Below, in pieces: positions 22,901 to 34,960 of a stretch of 64,000 nucleotides of DNA; position 1 is the stretch's first letter; each line of letters starts with the position of its first letter. The stretch covers positions 248,001 to 312,000 of the forward strand of contig VNWV01000010.1 of assembly GCA_009801085.1 (NCBI GenBank). The letters run 5' to 3'. A program made the position numbers and the translations under genes. The notes beneath the pieces are model-generated. The model was not told the DNA's origin, made no database searches, and was given only the letters and a program-made list of their open reading frames with translations. Source of the stretch: Lasiodiplodia sp. COLG20 (Eukaryota > Ascomycota > Dothideomycetes > Botryosphaeriales > Botryosphaeriaceae).

Positions 22901-25900
22901 TTGATGTGGCCGTTGTGAATGCCATCGAGAATGTCCTTGATCGGCTCGTCGACCTTGGTGGAGTACTTGGCAGCCATGGGGCCCTGAAGGACGGCCACTC
23001 TGCCAACGTCCTGGTCGACAATAGCGTCGAGGTCCTCGGACTGCCACAAGGAATCCTTCTTGAAGTAGAACTCGAAGTTCTCGTCCAGGGCAGGAACGAA
23101 GGGGACAGGCTTCTGCGTGACCCTCATACTGAGCATAAGGAAGTGCTGCACATCCTGAGCGTTGATGAGCTGCTTGTCGGCCTCAGGGTACTCCTTGAGA
23201 AGCTTCTCGATGAACTCGAAAGGCTGGTCGAGCTCCTTGAAGTTCTGGACCAACGAAGGCTTGCCGGGAGTGGAGGTGAAGCGCTCCTCAACGCGACGGA
23301 TAAAGTCTCCAGTGAAGTTGCGCAGAGAGATGTCAATCCAGCGCGACTGGTGCTTGACGTACTGGAGCTCGACCAGGCGACGGACGACCTCGCCGTAGGT
23401 CATGTCTTCCAGATCCACAGACTCGCCAGCGGAGTTTCTGCCGAACCAAGGCTTCTGGAAGTCGTCGTTGAGCTTCTTGATGATGTAGTCACGGTTTTTC
23501 TTCAGCTCCACAAGACGCTTGGCCTTGTCCAAGGTGAAGATCTTTTGGTCCATCTCGGCCCAGAACATGATACCGCGGGTGGCAAGCTTGTGAATCGGCT
23601 CACCCATCTCAGAGCGAACGGTAATAACACCGCCGGTGGGACGCTTGTAGGTGTTCTCCCACTCGCTGTCATCAACACCAGGCGCGTCACAGATGGCCTG
23701 CTTAGCAGCCGGCGAGGTGTGAGCCTCCTTGGCAACCATCATACGGCTACCGAACAGGCAGCCGTCGAAGGGCATGGCAGGGAAACCAAACTTGTTGGCC
23801 CAAACACCGGTGAGGTAGGGGTAGGTGTCCTCGGCAGCACCGAAACCACTGCCTGCAACGAGGATGATGTTGTCGCACTTGCGAATGCGGCCGTACATCT
23901 GGAGGATGGGCTGATGGAAGTCCTCGAAAGAGTGGTGACCACCACCGCGACCACCAGTCCACTGAAGGAGGACAGGGAAAGTCGGGTTAGCCTTGGCAAT
24001 GTTGATGACCTGCTGAATAGCATCCATAGAACCGGGCTTGAAGCCAATGTGCTTCAGACCAAGCGTTTGAATGTACTCGTTGGCAACCTCAATCGACGGA
24101 ACACCTGCACCGATAGTGAGACCCTCAATGGGAACACCCTCGGCGCGGAGCCTGCCGATCATGGGAATCTGCCAGCTCATGGCACGGGGGTTGACGTAGA
24201 TCAAGTTGATGTTGATACCACGACCGGCAGGGATGGCACCCTCGATATTGCGGATCGCGGTGGTCATCATGGGGTCAATGAAGTAACCACCACCAGCCAA
24301 TTCGATGTGGTAGCCGGCGTTCATGGTGGCAGCGACGAAGTCCCAAGGCACGGTGCAAGGAGTCATACCCGCAACCATGACCGGAGGCAGACCGATCAAC
24401 CTACTCATCTTGGTGTCGACAAAAGTCTGGCCAGTCGAGGTCTTGACAAGCTTGGGACCGTGCTCCTTGACCCAGTCAACAGCGTACTTGACAGCGTGCT
24501 CAGAGTCGCGGTCGAACAGCTCAGGCTTGTAGCCAACTTCGGTGTTCGTGGCATCCATAGTGCCAGCAAGGATGACGCGAACGCCGGTGCCCTCCTTGTT
24601 GCGGTTGGTGAGGACACCCAGACCAGAGATGCCGCCGGGACCGAAATCCAGCACGTGAGTGGCATTGGGGAAAACAGTTGCCTGCTCCCAGTTCACAGGG
24701 TCCTGGGTGATCATCCTAATAAGGGCGGGCACAATGTTTGCGGCCTTGTCCTCGCGAATATCCTTGCCCGTGTTCGTGTCGAACATGGCAATGCCGAGGT
24801 CCGCGCTGGGGATGACGATGTCCTTGAGATCCTCATCGAGGAACTTGGTCGCCTCGGCGAGGTAAGGGCTGTGGAACGGCGCGGTGATGGGAAGGAAGCG
24901 GTTGACGAAGCGGACCTTGCGCTCGGTGAAAGGAATGCGGTTCTGGTCAAGGCCAGTCGGCGCCTTAACCTTCCTCAGACGCAGGTTCAGACCGTAGAGG
25001 GAGATCGGAGGACCGGTAACGACAAAGTTGCGTGCGCTGTTGACCAGGGAGATGGCGATGTGCTGATCCTTGGGCAAGTGCTCGTTCGTCGTCGCAATGT
25101 GCTCCTCGACAGCCTTCCTGGGAAGGTCACGGATGGAAAGCATAGGCGTGGGAGTACCCTCGCCATTGTCGATCGAATCCTGCAGAACATTGGGGGCGAG
25201 AGATGTGCGCGGGTAGGCCTGCTGGCTGCGAGAACCGATCCAGAAGAGAACGGTCAGGGCATCCCGCGACGCCTTGTCGAAAGTCTCCCAGCTCTTGGAG
25301 GCTGCGATGGCGGCAGCGGTAACGACACCTTGCGAGTGGCCAGTGGTGCCGCTGAAGTAGCTCCGGAGGTGGCCGGGGTGGCTTCCCAACACACGGCAAG
25401 TGACGACGTAGTGAGCAAGCTGGGTCAAACCAATGAGTGGCAAGCTGACTGGCGCCGAAACAAGGTAATCGGTGTCGGGCTGCGACTCCTTGTTGTTCAG
25501 CCACCGAAGAACGTCCAGGCCCTTTGCGTACTGCTTCGAGACGCGCTCGTCGCGGGAAAGCGTCTGCAGGTGGGCAGCGGCAGCGTTGACGAAATCCTCA
25601 ACGAAAGCCGGGTAGGTAGTGTAGACCTCGCGGAGCTCCTCAAAGTACTCCTCGATGTTACCCTGGCCACCGAAAACAGGGTAGATGTGTGCGTTGCCGT
25701 CGGCGGCCTCGCGGAACAGCGCCGAGTCGTGGTGCTTGATCGGCCTGTCAACAGCCGCGCGAGCACCGTAGTATGCGCTCACAACGGTGAGCTTCTTCGC
25801 CTCGATGCCGGGCAGGCGGGCGGCAATGGCGTGAACCTCGTTGCCCTGGAGGAATGCACGCTCGAACTCGTTCAGCACGAGCTTGAGCACCTCCTCAAAC

Positions 25901-26178
25901 GAGCCCGGGTCGTCGCCCTCCTCGACTTCCCTGGCAATGAAGCCCAGGTATCTCGCCACCAATTCGCACTCGGACGACGGCTCGTCATCTTGAGCACGGT
26001 CCTCGGTCGGCTCGGGAAGAGTTGAAAGGAAGGTGTCCTTGAGTTGTGAAGCATTAAAGTGGAGGGCGGTGGGGATGAGGAACGTGTGCTCGAGCGAGCC
26101 GTGGGAGAGGATGAGAGGGCGGAGGTGCGCCTGCGAGCGCGGCGTGGAGACGCCAGTCTGCGGACCAGAGCCGTACAT
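19909..26178 (-). CDS. FAS1: Fatty acid synthase beta subunit
   Basis: Beta subunit of the cytosolic type I fungal fatty acid synthase (alpha6beta6), which supplies the acetyl/malonyl/palmitoyl transferase, enoyl reductase and dehydratase steps of palmitate/stearate synthesis. A single 2089-residue exon, full length for the family. Order: acetyltransferase with GTTGHSQG (Ser about 282); FMN-dependent enoyl reductase starting near residue 590 ([10 protein letters not shown]); dehydratase hot-dog region with [10 protein letters not shown] and ITHGMYSS near 1580; malonyl/palmitoyl transferase with FAGHSLGEY near 1830; conserved C-terminus ending in an Ala/Pro-rich tail. The first ATG (26176-26178) starts MYGSGPQTG, the usual N-terminus. 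It is divergent from FAS2 over 1155 bp, so co-expression from a shared promoter is likely. All key motifs are intact, and this is the housekeeping enzyme rather than a secondary-metabolism copy as far as sequence shows. Confidence 0.98.
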   Translation of the reverse strand: MYGSGPQTGVSTPRSQAHLRPLILSHGSLEHTFLIPTALHFNASQLKDTFLSTLPEPTEDRAQDDEPSSECELVARYLGFIAREVEEGDDPGSFEEVLKLVLNEFERAFLQGNEVHAIAARLPGIEAKKLTVVSAYYGARAAVDRPIKHHDSALFREAADGNAHIYPVFGGQGNIEEYFEELREVYTTYPAFVEDFVNAAAAHLQTLSRDERVSKQYAKGLDVLRWLNNKESQPDTDYLVSAPVSLPLIGLTQLAHYVVTCRVLGSHPGHLRSYFSGTTGHSQGVVTAAAIAASKSWETFDKASRDALTVLFWIGSRSQQAYPRTSLAPNVLQDSIDNGEGTPTPMLSIRDLPRKAVEEHIATTNEHLPKDQHIAISLVNSARNFVVTGPPISLYGLNLRLRKVKAPTGLDQNRIPFTERKVRFVNRFLPITAPFHSPYLAEATKFLDEDLKDIVIPSADLGIAMFDTNTGKDIREDKAANIVPALIRMITQDPVNWEQATVFPNATHVLDFGPGGISGLGVLTNRNKEGTGVRVILAGTMDATNTEVGYKPELFDRDSEHAVKYAVDWVKEHGPKLVKTSTGQTFVDTKMSRLIGLPPVMVAGMTPCTVPWDFVAATMNAGYHIELAGGGYFIDPMMTTAIRNIEGAIPAGRGININLIYVNPRAMSWQIPMIGRLRAEGVPIEGLTIGAGVPSIEVANEYIQTLGLKHIGFKPGSMDAIQQVINIAKANPTFPVLLQWTGGRGGGHHSFEDFHQPILQMYGRIRKCDNIILVAGSGFGAAEDTYPYLTGVWANKFGFPAMPFDGCLFGSRMMVAKEAHTSPAAKQAICDAPGVDDSEWENTYKRPTGGVITVRSEMGEPIHKLATRGIMFWAEMDQKIFTLDKAKRLVELKKNRDYIIKKLNDDFQKPWFGRNSAGESVDLEDMTYGEVVRRLVELQYVKHQSRWIDISLRNFTGDFIRRVEERFTSTPGKPSLVQNFKELDQPFEFIEKLLKEYPEADKQLINAQDVQHFLMLSMRVTQKPVPFVPALDENFEFYFKKDSLWQSEDLDAIVDQDVGRVAVLQGPMAAKYSTKVDEPIKDILDGIHNGHIKALTQELYGGDESKIPVVEYFGSKLLGAHDDVVEVEGLTVSEVPDKTIYRLSSAPNATLPDIKSWMQLLAGNTYSWRHAFFTADVFVQGQKFQSNPMSRIFTPTLGMMVEISYPNEPSKTVITMREPSTGGKHIKTVEISLQGQNEILVNMIEERSALHKPVALPLKFTYHPDCGYAPIREVMESRNDRIKEFYYKLWFGDEECPFDASVTSTFEGGRATITGEAINDFVHAVGNTGESFVDRPGKEVFAPMDFAIVVGWKAITKPIFPRAIDGDLLKLVHLSNEFRMIPGAQPLKKGDVLDTTAQVNAVINQESGKMVEVCGTITRDGKPVMEVTSQFLYRGAYTDFENAFQRKSETPFNLHLATTKDVAVLRSKEWFKLEDSDIDLLDKTLTFKLQTLTRYKNKSVFSSVETVGEVLLELPTKEIVQIASVEYEAGTSHGNPVVDYLERTGTKVDQPVLFENPIPLHGKNPLTLKAPASNETYARVSGDYNPIHVSRVFSKFANLPGTITHGMYSSAAVRSLVETWAAENNIGRIRSFHADLVGMVLPDDDIDVKLQHVGMVSGRKIIKIEASNKETEEKVLLAEAEVEQPTSAYVFTGQGSQEQGMGMDLYNSSPVAKEVWDRADKHFLDNYGFAITHIVKNNPKELTVHFGGPRGKAIRQNYMSMTFETVATDGSVKSERIFKEIDEDTTSYTYRSPSGLLSATQFTQPALTLMEKAAFEDMRAKGLVQTDSSFAGHSLGEYAALAALAEVMPIESLVSVVFYRGLTMQVAVERDEAGRSNYSMCAVNPSRISKTFNEQALQYVVENIAEQTGWLLEIVNYNIANMQYVAAGDLRALDCLTNVTNYLKAQKIDIQQLMQTLSLEDVKAHLVEIIKECAKQTEAKPKPLELQRGFATIPLKGIDVPFHSTFLRSGVKPFRSFLLKKIQKTSIDPSKLIGKYIPNVTARPFELTKEYFEDVYRLTNSPKIGNILANWEKYDDKPQEAATAVAPAS

Positions 26179-27333
26179 GGTTGCAGATGTGGTGGCGGGA
26201 GAGTCGGTGTCTATGTGTAAGGCCGAAGATTAAATTGGTGCTGGGCAGAATCAGTACAATTGGACCCCGCAGAATGCTGCGGCAACTTTTTGGCAGGCAC
26301 GGACGGAGCAATTGCCCACGCCCAGCGGCCCCCAACACCGTCGGACGGGGAAGACAGCAATCTTGGACCGGACGGCACTCACCAGAGGCGCGGTGGCAGC
26401 TGAGACCAACAGTCCGTGGCGGCGCAAGGGAATTCGTCTGTACTGCGTGGGCAGCTCCCTTGGCAGTGGGTATCACGTCCCCGGGTGCTGGGGAATTCTA
26501 AAAGCGGAGGAGGGGAAGAGGCGAGCAGAAAGAAGAAGAGAGAGGGTGTGGCAGTCAAGTTTTGGAGGGTTCGCCGCGGACAGCAACTCTCTTTTTTCTG
26601 TCGCGAGCATGCGCTCGGCGGGCCTGGAGCACAGCTTTCAGTTGAGCGCGTCTGTGCAGGGGTGCATTCGGTTGGGACGTCAGCTATGCACGATTAACGC
26701 TGGCGCAGGCTCCCCCCGGCCAACCGCGGGGCCCTGCCGGGCGGAAGGAGGCTCACCTGCATGCGCAGCCGTTGCTCGGGGCCGACCGGGCGTGCCAAAA
26801 CACGCGCGGCGGCGAAAATTGCACTCACGCGGTTCGCTGAGCCGTCCAGATTCCCCAAGACCGGTCCTGTTGGCGGCGTAGCGCAGGGTTGGGCGTGCGG
26901 AGGTGCGTGATTCATGCGCTCATCGCCGCGACGCCAGGTCAACACTAGCCGATTTTCGTTGGGCGCGCCGGCAGCCAAAGCTTCAACATCGAGCTGCCTG
27001 GCTCAACACCTGTGCCTGCCGTGCGCGCCAGAGCCACTGATACCAACAACAGCTCGCCCGTGCGCTGCCTTTTGAAAGTCGTGCCGCCCCGCCCTTTCTT
27101 CTTGCACACTCTTCTGCTGCCTTGGTGGTGAACGCCCTCTACACCCACCTCAGCAATCCTCCATCTCTTCACTTCCTCTCCGCCTTTTTGTTGCGCTCTC
27201 CGCACGCGCCATTGGGTCACGCGCAATTTCCTTCCCGCACCGCCGTGTCCGCTGTGTTCGCCTTAGATACCCGCGCCTTTAATTCACACCCCAAAATTTT
27301 CTCGACGCGCCCTCCGCCTTCCTCACCGCCACC
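26179..27333. promoter_or_regulatory. Shared divergent FAS1/FAS2 promoter
   Basis: The 1155 bp between the two starts has no supportable gene and must contain both promoters. It is GC-rich in the middle, with a GGCGCGCC-like block near 26960. Pyrimidine-rich leader sequence precedes FAS2, and an ATTGG (inverted CCAAT) near 27212 could bind a CCAAT factor. I cannot identify the actual factor sites. The arrangement itself gives a simple way to keep the subunits at equal dose. Confidence 0.75.
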
Positions 27334-30300
27334 ATGCGTCCCGAGATCGAGCAGGAGCTCTCCCACACGCTCCTCGTGGAGCTGCTTGCATACCAGTTCG
27401 CGTCGCCCGTGAGATGGATTGAGACGCAGGATGTCATTCTCGGCGAGAAGACGACGGAGCGCATTGTCGAGGTTGGCCCCGCCGACACGCTCGGCGTCAT
27501 GGCCAAGCGGACGCTGGCCTCCAAGTACGAGGCACACGATGCGGCGCGCTCCGTCCAGCGCCAGATTCTCTGCTACAACAAGGACGCAAAGGACATCTAC
27601 TACGATGTCGACCCCGTGGAAGACGAGCCCGAGGCCCCCGCCGCAGCAGAGTCGTCGTCCGCAGCAGCTTCTGCCCCAGCTGCCGCGGCCGCCGCACCTG
27701 TTGCCGCCGCTCCCGCTCCCAGTGCAGGCCCCGCGGCCGCCGTGCCAGATGCCCCCGTCACGGCCACCGATATCCTGCGTGCACTGGTTGCTCAGAAGTT
27801 GAAGAAGCCGCTCGGCGACATTCCGCTGAGCAAGGCCATCAAGGACTTGGTTGGAGGTGAGAAATTTTTGAGCATCTCAGTAACGTGAAAACGATGGTTT
27901 CTAACTTCCAGCACAGGCAAGTCAACCCTTCAGAACGAAATTCTCGGAGACCTGGGCAAGGAATTCGGCTCGACCCCAGAGAAGCCCGAGGACACCCCTC
28001 TCGACGAGCTCGGTGCGTCGATGCAGGCCACTTTCAACGGCCAGCTCGGCAAGCAGTCGTCTTCCCTCATTGCGCGCCTGATCTCCTCCAAGATGCCCGG
28101 TGGCTTCAACAACACATCCGCAAGGAAATACCTCGAGACCAGGTGGGGTCTTGCATCGGGTCGCCAGGACGGTGTTCTGCTGCTCGGTCTGACCCTGGAG
28201 CCGGCTGCGCGTCTTGGTTCTGAAAATGATGCCAAGGCGTGGCTCGACGACATTGCCAACAAGTACGCTGCTAGTGCAGGCATCAGCTTGTCTGCGCCCG
28301 CTGCAGGTGGCGACGCCGGCGCCAGTGCTGGCGGTATGATGATGGACCCTGCTGCCATCGACGCTCTTACCAAGGACCAGAGGGCGCTCTTCAAGCAGCA
28401 GCTCGAGCTGTTTGCCCGCTACCTCAAGATGGACCTCCGCTCTGGCGACAAAGCTTTTATTGGATCGCAGGAGACCAACAAGGCGCTCCAGGCTCAGCTG
28501 GATCTCTGGAACACCGAGCACGGCGAGTTCTACGCTGCTGGCATTGAGCCCCAGTTCACGCCTCTCAAGGCCCGTGTCTACGACTCCTCGTGGAACTGGG
28601 CGCGTCAGGATGCTCTGACCATGTACTACGACATCATTTTCGGTCGCCTCAAGGCGGTGGACCGCGAGATTGTCAGCCAGTGCATCAACATCATGAACCG
28701 CTCGAACCCCACCCTTCTGGAGTTCATGCAGTACCACATCGACCACTGCCCCACCGAGCGCGGCGAGACCTACGAGCTTGCCAAGGAGCTTGGCCAGCAG
28801 CTGATTGAGAACTGCAAGGACGTCCTCAACGCTGCCCCCGTCTACAAGGATGTCGCCATGCCCACTGCTCCCTCGCTCAACATCGATGCTCGCGGTAACA
28901 TGAACTACGCTGAGGTTCCCAGGCCCAGCGTGCGCAAACTTGAGCACTACGTCAAGGAGATGGCTGAGGGCGGCAAGCTCTCCGAGTACGGCAACCGCAC
29001 CAAGGTCCAGAACGACCTGCAGAGGATCTACAAGCTCATCCGCCAGCAGCACAAGCTGTCCAAGTCTTCTCAGCTGCAGATCAAGACCCTGTACAGCGAT
29101 GTCATCCGCTCCCTGTCCATGAACGAGGGCCAGATCATCCCCTCTGAGAACGGCAAGAGCGCCAATGGCCGTCGCAAGGGCCGCAACGGCCGCATCAACG
29201 GCACGAACAAGCAGGGCAAGGTTGAGACCATTCCCTTCCTGCACCTCAAGCGCAAGGATGAGCACGGCTGGGAGTACAGCAAGAAGCTTACCGGCGTCTA
29301 CCTTGATGGTTTGGAGCGTGCCGCCCGCGATGGTGTCACTTTCCAGGGCAAGAACGTCCTGATGACCGGCGCTGGTGCAGGTTCCATCGGTGCTGAGGTC
29401 CTGCAGGGCCTGATTGCTGGTGGTGCCAAGGTTGTCGTTACGACCAGCCGTTTCTCGCGCGAGGTCAACGAGTACTACCAGTCCATCTACTCCCGCTACG
29501 GTGCCCGTGGCTCCCAGCTCATTGTTGTTCCCTTCAACCAGGGCAGCAAGCAGGATGTTGAGGCTCTTGTCAACTACATCTACGACGCCAAGTCCGGTCT
29601 TGGCTGGGATCTCGACTACGTCGTGCCTTTCGCTGCCATTTCTGAGAATGGCCGCGAGATTGATGGCATTGACTCCAAGTCTGAGCTCGCTCACCGCATC
29701 ATGTTGACCAACCTGCTCAGGCTTCTGGGCTGCGTCAAGCAGCAGAAGCATGCCAATGCGTACGAGACCCGCCCCGCTCAGGTCATCCTGCCTCTGTCTC
29801 CTAACCACGGTACCTTCGGTAACGATGGTCTGTACGCCGAGTCCAAGATTGCGCTTGAGACCCTCTTCAGCAGGTGGCACTCTGAGAGCTGGGGTAACTA
29901 CCTCACTATCTGCGGTGCTGTCATTGGCTGGACTCGTGGTACTGGTCTCATGGCCGGCAACAACATCGTTGCCGAGGGTATTGAGAGGTACGGTGTCCGC
30001 ACCTTCTCGCAGCAGGAGATGGCTTTCAACCTTTTGGGTCTCATGTCTCCGTCGATCGTCAACCTCTGCCAGGTCGAGCCTGTCTGGGCTGATCTCAACG
30101 GTGGCTTCCAGTACCTGCCCAACCTCAAGGATCTCATGACCGACCTCCGCAAGGAGCACACTGAGACCAGCGAGATCCGCAAGGCTGTCACCAAGGAGAC
30201 CTCCACTGAGAACAAGATTGTCAACGGCGAGAAGAACGAGGCCCTCTACCAGAAGGTCACCGTTCAGCCTCGTGCCAACCTCAAGTTCGACTTCCCTAAG

Positions 30301-33038
30301 GTGCCCGACTGGGAGACTGAGGTCAAGCCGCTTAACGAGAACCTCAAGGGTATGGTTGACCTTGAGAAGGCCGTTGTCGTTACCGGTTTCGCCGAGGTCG
30401 GTCCTTGGGGTAACGCCCGTACCCGTTGGGAGATGGAAGCCTACGGCGAGTTCTCTCTCGAGGGTTGCGTGGAGATGGCCTGGATCATGGGTCTCATCAA
30501 GAACCACAACGGTATGATCAAGGGCAAGAGCTACTCTGGCTGGGTTGATGCGAAGACTGGAGACCCCGTGGACGACAAGGACATCAAGAAGAAGTACGAG
30601 AAGTTCGTCCTTGAGCACTCCGGCATCCGTCTCATCGAGCCCGAGCTCTTCGGCGGCTACGACCCCAATAAGAAGCAGCTTCTTCAGGAGGTCCAGATCG
30701 ACGAGGATCTCGAGCCTTTCGAGGCGTCCAAGGAGACCGCTGAAGAGTTCAAGCGCGAGCACGGTGACAAGGTCGAGATCTTCGAGATTGCCGACTCTGG
30801 CGACTACAGTGTCCGCTTGAAGAAGGGTGCCTCTCTCCTCATCCCCAAGGCCCTGCGTTTCGATCGTCTCGTTGCCGGCCAGGTCCCTACTGGTTGGGAT
30901 GCTCGCAGGTACGGCGTGCCTGAGGACATCATCGAGCAGGTCGACACCGTCACCCTGTTCGTCTTGGTCTCCGTTGCCGAGGCCCTCCTGTCGGCTGGTG
31001 TTACCGACCCGTACGAGTTCTACAAGTACGTCCACATCTCCGAGGTCGGCAACTGTACCGGTTCCGGTATTGGTGGCTCCGGTGCTCTGAGGGGCATGTA
31101 CAAGGACCGCTACCTCGACAAGCCACTTCAGAAGGATATCCTCCAGGAGTCCTTCATCAACACCATGAGCGCCTGGGTCAACATGTTGCTCCTTTCTTCC
31201 ACCGGTCCCATCAAGTCTCCCTCTGGTGCTTGCGCCACCGCTGTCGAGTCCGTCGATATCGGTTACGAGACCATTCTTGAGGGCAAGGCCAGAATCTGTC
31301 TTGTTGGTGGTTTCGATGACTTCCAGGAGGAGGGCTCGTACGAGTTCGCCAACATGAAGGCCACCAGCAATGCTGAGGATGAGTTCGCCCACGGCCGCAC
31401 TCCCAAGGAGATGTCGCGTCCCACTACCACCACCCGTAACGGATTCATGGAGTCCCAGGGTTGCGGTATCCAGGTCATCATGGACGCCCGTCTCGCCCTG
31501 GACATGGGTGTTCCGATCTACGGTATCCTTGGCTTCACTGCCACTGCCACCGACAAGATCGGCCGCTCCGTCCCCGCTCCTGGCCAGGGTGTCCTCACGA
31601 CTGCTCGCGAGGAAGTCTCCAAGTTCCCCTCTCCTCTGCTCGACATCAAGTACAGGAGACGCCAGCTGGAGCACCGCCGCCGCCAGATCAAGCAGTGGCA
31701 GGAGTCCGAGTTCCTGTACCTGCAGGACGAGGTGGCCGCCATAAAGGCCCAGGACCCCAACTTCAGCGAGTCCGAGTACATGGCCGACCGCGTCGAGCAC
31801 ATCGAGCGCGAGGCCAAGCGCCAGGAGAAGGCCGCCCTGAACAGCTTGGGCAACAACTTCTGGAAGCAAGACCCCAGGATCGCTCCCATGCGCGGTGCTC
31901 TCGCCACTTGGGGCCTGACCATCGACGACCTGGATGTTGCCTCTTGCCACGGTACTTCTACCGTTGCCAACGACAAGAACGAGTCCGACGTGCTCTGCCA
32001 GCAGATGAAGCACCTTGGCCGCAAGAAGGGCAATGCCATCCTTGGTATCTTCCAGAAGTACCTCACTGGTCACCCCAAGGGTGCTGCCGGTGCCTGGATG
32101 ATGAACGGTGCTCTGCAGGTCCTGAACAGCGGCCTCGTCCCGGGCAACCGCAACGCCGACAACGTGGACAAGGTTCTCGAGAAGTTCGACTACATGGACT
32201 ACCCCAGCCGTTCCATCCAGACGGATGGTGTCAAGGCTGTGTCCGTCACCTCTTTCGGTTTCGGTCAGAAGGGTGCTCAAGCCATCGCCATCCACCCCAA
32301 GTACCTCTTCGCCACTCTCGACCACGCCGAGTATGCCAACTACAAGACGCGTGTTGAGTCCCGCCAGAAGAAGGCCTACCGCTACTTCCACGACGGCCTC
32401 CTCAACAACACCATGTTCCGCGCCAAGAGCAAGGGTCCTTACGAGGAGGCTCAGCAGAGCGAGGTGTTCCTCAACCCCTCGGCCCGCGTCAGCGTTGATA
32501 AGAAGTCGTCGAACTGGACGTACCCTGCCAAGATCCCCGCTCAGTCCCCCATTGAGAAGGCCAAGAAGGAGCAGACGCGCCAGATGGTCGAGTCTCTCGC
32601 CAAGGCTACCGCTGGCGAGAACTCCAAGGTCGGCGTTGACGTCGAAAACATCTCTGCCATCCCCATCGACAACGAGACTTTCATCGAGCGCAACTTCACA
32701 GAGAAGGAGCAGGCTTACTGCAAGGCTGCCCCGAACCCGGCGGCTAGCTTTGCTGGTCGCTGGTCCGCCAAGGAGGCGGTCTTCAAGTCGCTGGGCGTTG
32801 CTGGCAAGGGTGCCGGTGCTGGCCTGAAGGAGATTGAGGTTCTGAACGATGATAACGGCGCTCCCGTTGTTACTGTAAGTTGATTACATTCGATATCTTG
32901 GAGTTCAAAAGCTAACAGACTTCATAGCTTCACGGTGACGCCGATGCCGCTGCGAAGGCTGCGGGTGTCAAGTCGGTTAACGTTAGCATTAGCCACAGCG
33001 ACGACCAAGCTATCGCTATTGCCGTCTCCGCTTTGTAA
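27334..33038 (+). CDS. FAS2: Fatty acid synthase alpha subunit
   Basis: Alpha subunit of the type I fungal fatty acid synthase, carrying ACP, ketoreductase, ketosynthase and its own phosphopantetheinyl transferase. Exons 27334-27856, 27917-32874 and 32928-33038; introns of 60 and 53 bp; 1863 residues, normal for the family. Order: N-terminal MPT contribution; Ala/Pro-rich linker (about 105-140); ACP with the prosthetic-group motif GGKS (Ser177, codon 27922-27924); ketoreductase with [10 protein letters not shown] near 650; ketosynthase with [10 protein letters not shown] (Cys1280), CHGTST (His1519) and TGHPKG (His1560); C-terminal PPTase with VGVDVENIS and [10 protein letters not shown] from about 1745. 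The last exon ends IAIAVSAL. Intron 1 interrupts the Gly codon two before Ser177. All catalytic residues are present. Partner of the divergent FAS1. Confidence 0.98.
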
Positions 33039-34960
33039 AGGAGATTCTAAAAGATCAAAAAGGGGCCAAAAAAGACCAGGGGCGGTCACAGGATATGGAG
33101 CGGGATTCCTTTTTTCAGGTCTGAACAAAGCGTAGATCAAGACCTTGGGTTTTTATTTGCTTTTAGAGATTCACCGGTTGTACTTTGGGAAGGCGTTTTG
33201 ACTCATTCATGTGGTTTACGATGACGTTATAATGCGGATCGGATCATATAGTTGTAGTTACTGGGTATGGTTTGTCGTCCAGAGGGCAGGATGGCATCTC
33301 ACTCCCATGTAAGAATGGAATGATGCAACTTAGACAAATTTTTTCGTTTCACTGTGGCTGTAGCGTGTCTGAAGATTTGAATCCGTAGCCGCTTTGTTGA
33401 GGATTCGCGGATGTTTGAAGTGGCTGGCGCTCTTGACCACTGGGGCTCCCAGTTTCAGCCATCTCTTTACCTCCGAAAGCGTCCTGCCGGAGGTCCCTTT
33501 GTCAATAGGTCTAACGATGCCTAGCAACTAATCATTAATCACTTATTGTAGTCGATTAATAGCCGCTTGTACCTCCGAAAAGCTAGCGTAGAGCTAGGTG
33601 TATCGATACATAGACATAACGTGGCAATGTAATTATTTCCGTCGCGGGGCTAGTTTGCCTGAGACGATCCCTTTTCCTACTTAGGAAAAGCTTAACACTG
33701 CATTGATGTCCACGAGCCTTGGCCATCTGACCCATCCCCCACTCGGGTGTAGTCAAGACACCCTTTTCCTAGAGATCGGACTCGGGCAGATAACCGGAAA
33801 TCCAATCGTGCATACACGAGCTATCGGTACGTGCTCATAGCACCGAGTGCTTAGGAGGTGCGCCATCGCGCAGGGGCTGGCGCTTCGGATGATGCACAAG
33901 GGCGTTTGCGGATCTGCACTCGATAATTGCGTACGTCAGTGTCCAGCTGAGCAACTCAACACAGCGTCCGAGAGTGCTGCCGACGATGGAGAGCACCCCA
34001 TTGTATATCCTTTCTGCCATGTACCCATCGACCATCTCGGGCGCGCCGTTGGGGTCAACTGACTGCCGACACTTGGCCGCCGGGCGGCCCTACACGTCTT
34101 TAGCCGCCCAATCCTACGCCACGCTACATCTTTCACAACTCCTTGCTGATGGGCCAGCTCCTTCAGCGTCGTGTCCCCCCAGAGCTATTGTCATCACAAC
34201 GGAACCAGCCAGGAAATGACGGCAGCATTGGAGTGTGCATCCAATGATCTTCCGGGGCCGCAACGTGCGCAGCTGCCGAGGAAGCCGGACGCCAACCGGA
34301 CGCCAAATCAATTGGCCCACGGCGTGGTTCCTGCCCCTCTGGGATTCGTCGCTGATCCTGATCGCCCCCACAAGGCAGCCTATTCGCCCGCTTCCTTTAC
34401 AATCGCGTGGTTTCCTGACTCTCACGCCTTGCCACGGGCCTTCACCGGACGCTTTTGGTTGAGTCTGTTTCGTTAGCTGATTTCGAAGCCTGCGCCGCCA
34501 GAGTGCTGATGCAACACCACCGACTAGCAATGTTTTCTGACCAGGGGTACGAAGCGGCTGTGGGCTCGGGGGCGCTTGGTCATCGATCTGACCCGGGACG
34601 AGAGTCTCGATGCTATATGTAATCAATTCCTCTATTATTCTCGCGGGGTGGGGTTTTCTCTCTTTTCGACCTTCTCTCCGGCGTCGGCGTCCTGGACGGT
34701 GATTCTCCAACTGAACTGCTGCTGGTCATCAGTCACGACCTCCTCCAATGTTCTTAACCTAACACCCATCATTTACACTCGCTTTTCTGCGAAACTACCG
34801 ACCGCTATCAACATTACGCATCCAAAACAAGCTTCCTCTACATCCAACATATTTACAAGTTTTACTTGCACCTGCAAGCTACCCATCAGGCCAGCCACGC
34901 ACACGACGCGCTCACTGCGCGCTTTTCTGGCCCCTTGGAGCAGGCACATATCTTATCACG
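33039..34960. other. Intergenic with a small hairpin, no gene recognised
   Basis: FAS2 3' flank and the promoter of the 7TM gene. An 8-bp hairpin occupies 33671-33690. Frames at 34.1-34.7 kb on both strands overlap and have no motif. The final 250 bases are A/C-rich leader. Confidence 0.55.
33671..33690. repeat. 8-bp inverted repeat with a repeated half-site
   Basis: CTTTTCCT and AGGAAAAG are perfect arms around a 4-base loop. The 11-mer containing the left arm (CCCTTTTCCTA, 33669-33679) recurs in the same orientation at 33761-33771, 92 bp downstream. Confidence 0.6.

Noticed and set aside
22816..26025. A 1069-codon open frame antisense to FAS1, with further large ones at 19891-21009 and 21013-22713
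   Set aside because: The largest is in codon register with FAS1 and has the same explanation: rare TTA, CTA and TCA codons in the sense gene. No domain or credible start context.
27922..32391. A 1489-codon open frame antisense to FAS2
   Set aside because: It is in exact codon register with FAS2. Antisense stops in that register correspond to sense TTA, CTA and TCA codons, which a highly expressed fungal gene avoids. It ends precisely at the TCA codon of Ser177. The encoded sequence is Leu/Val/Asp-rich with no motif.
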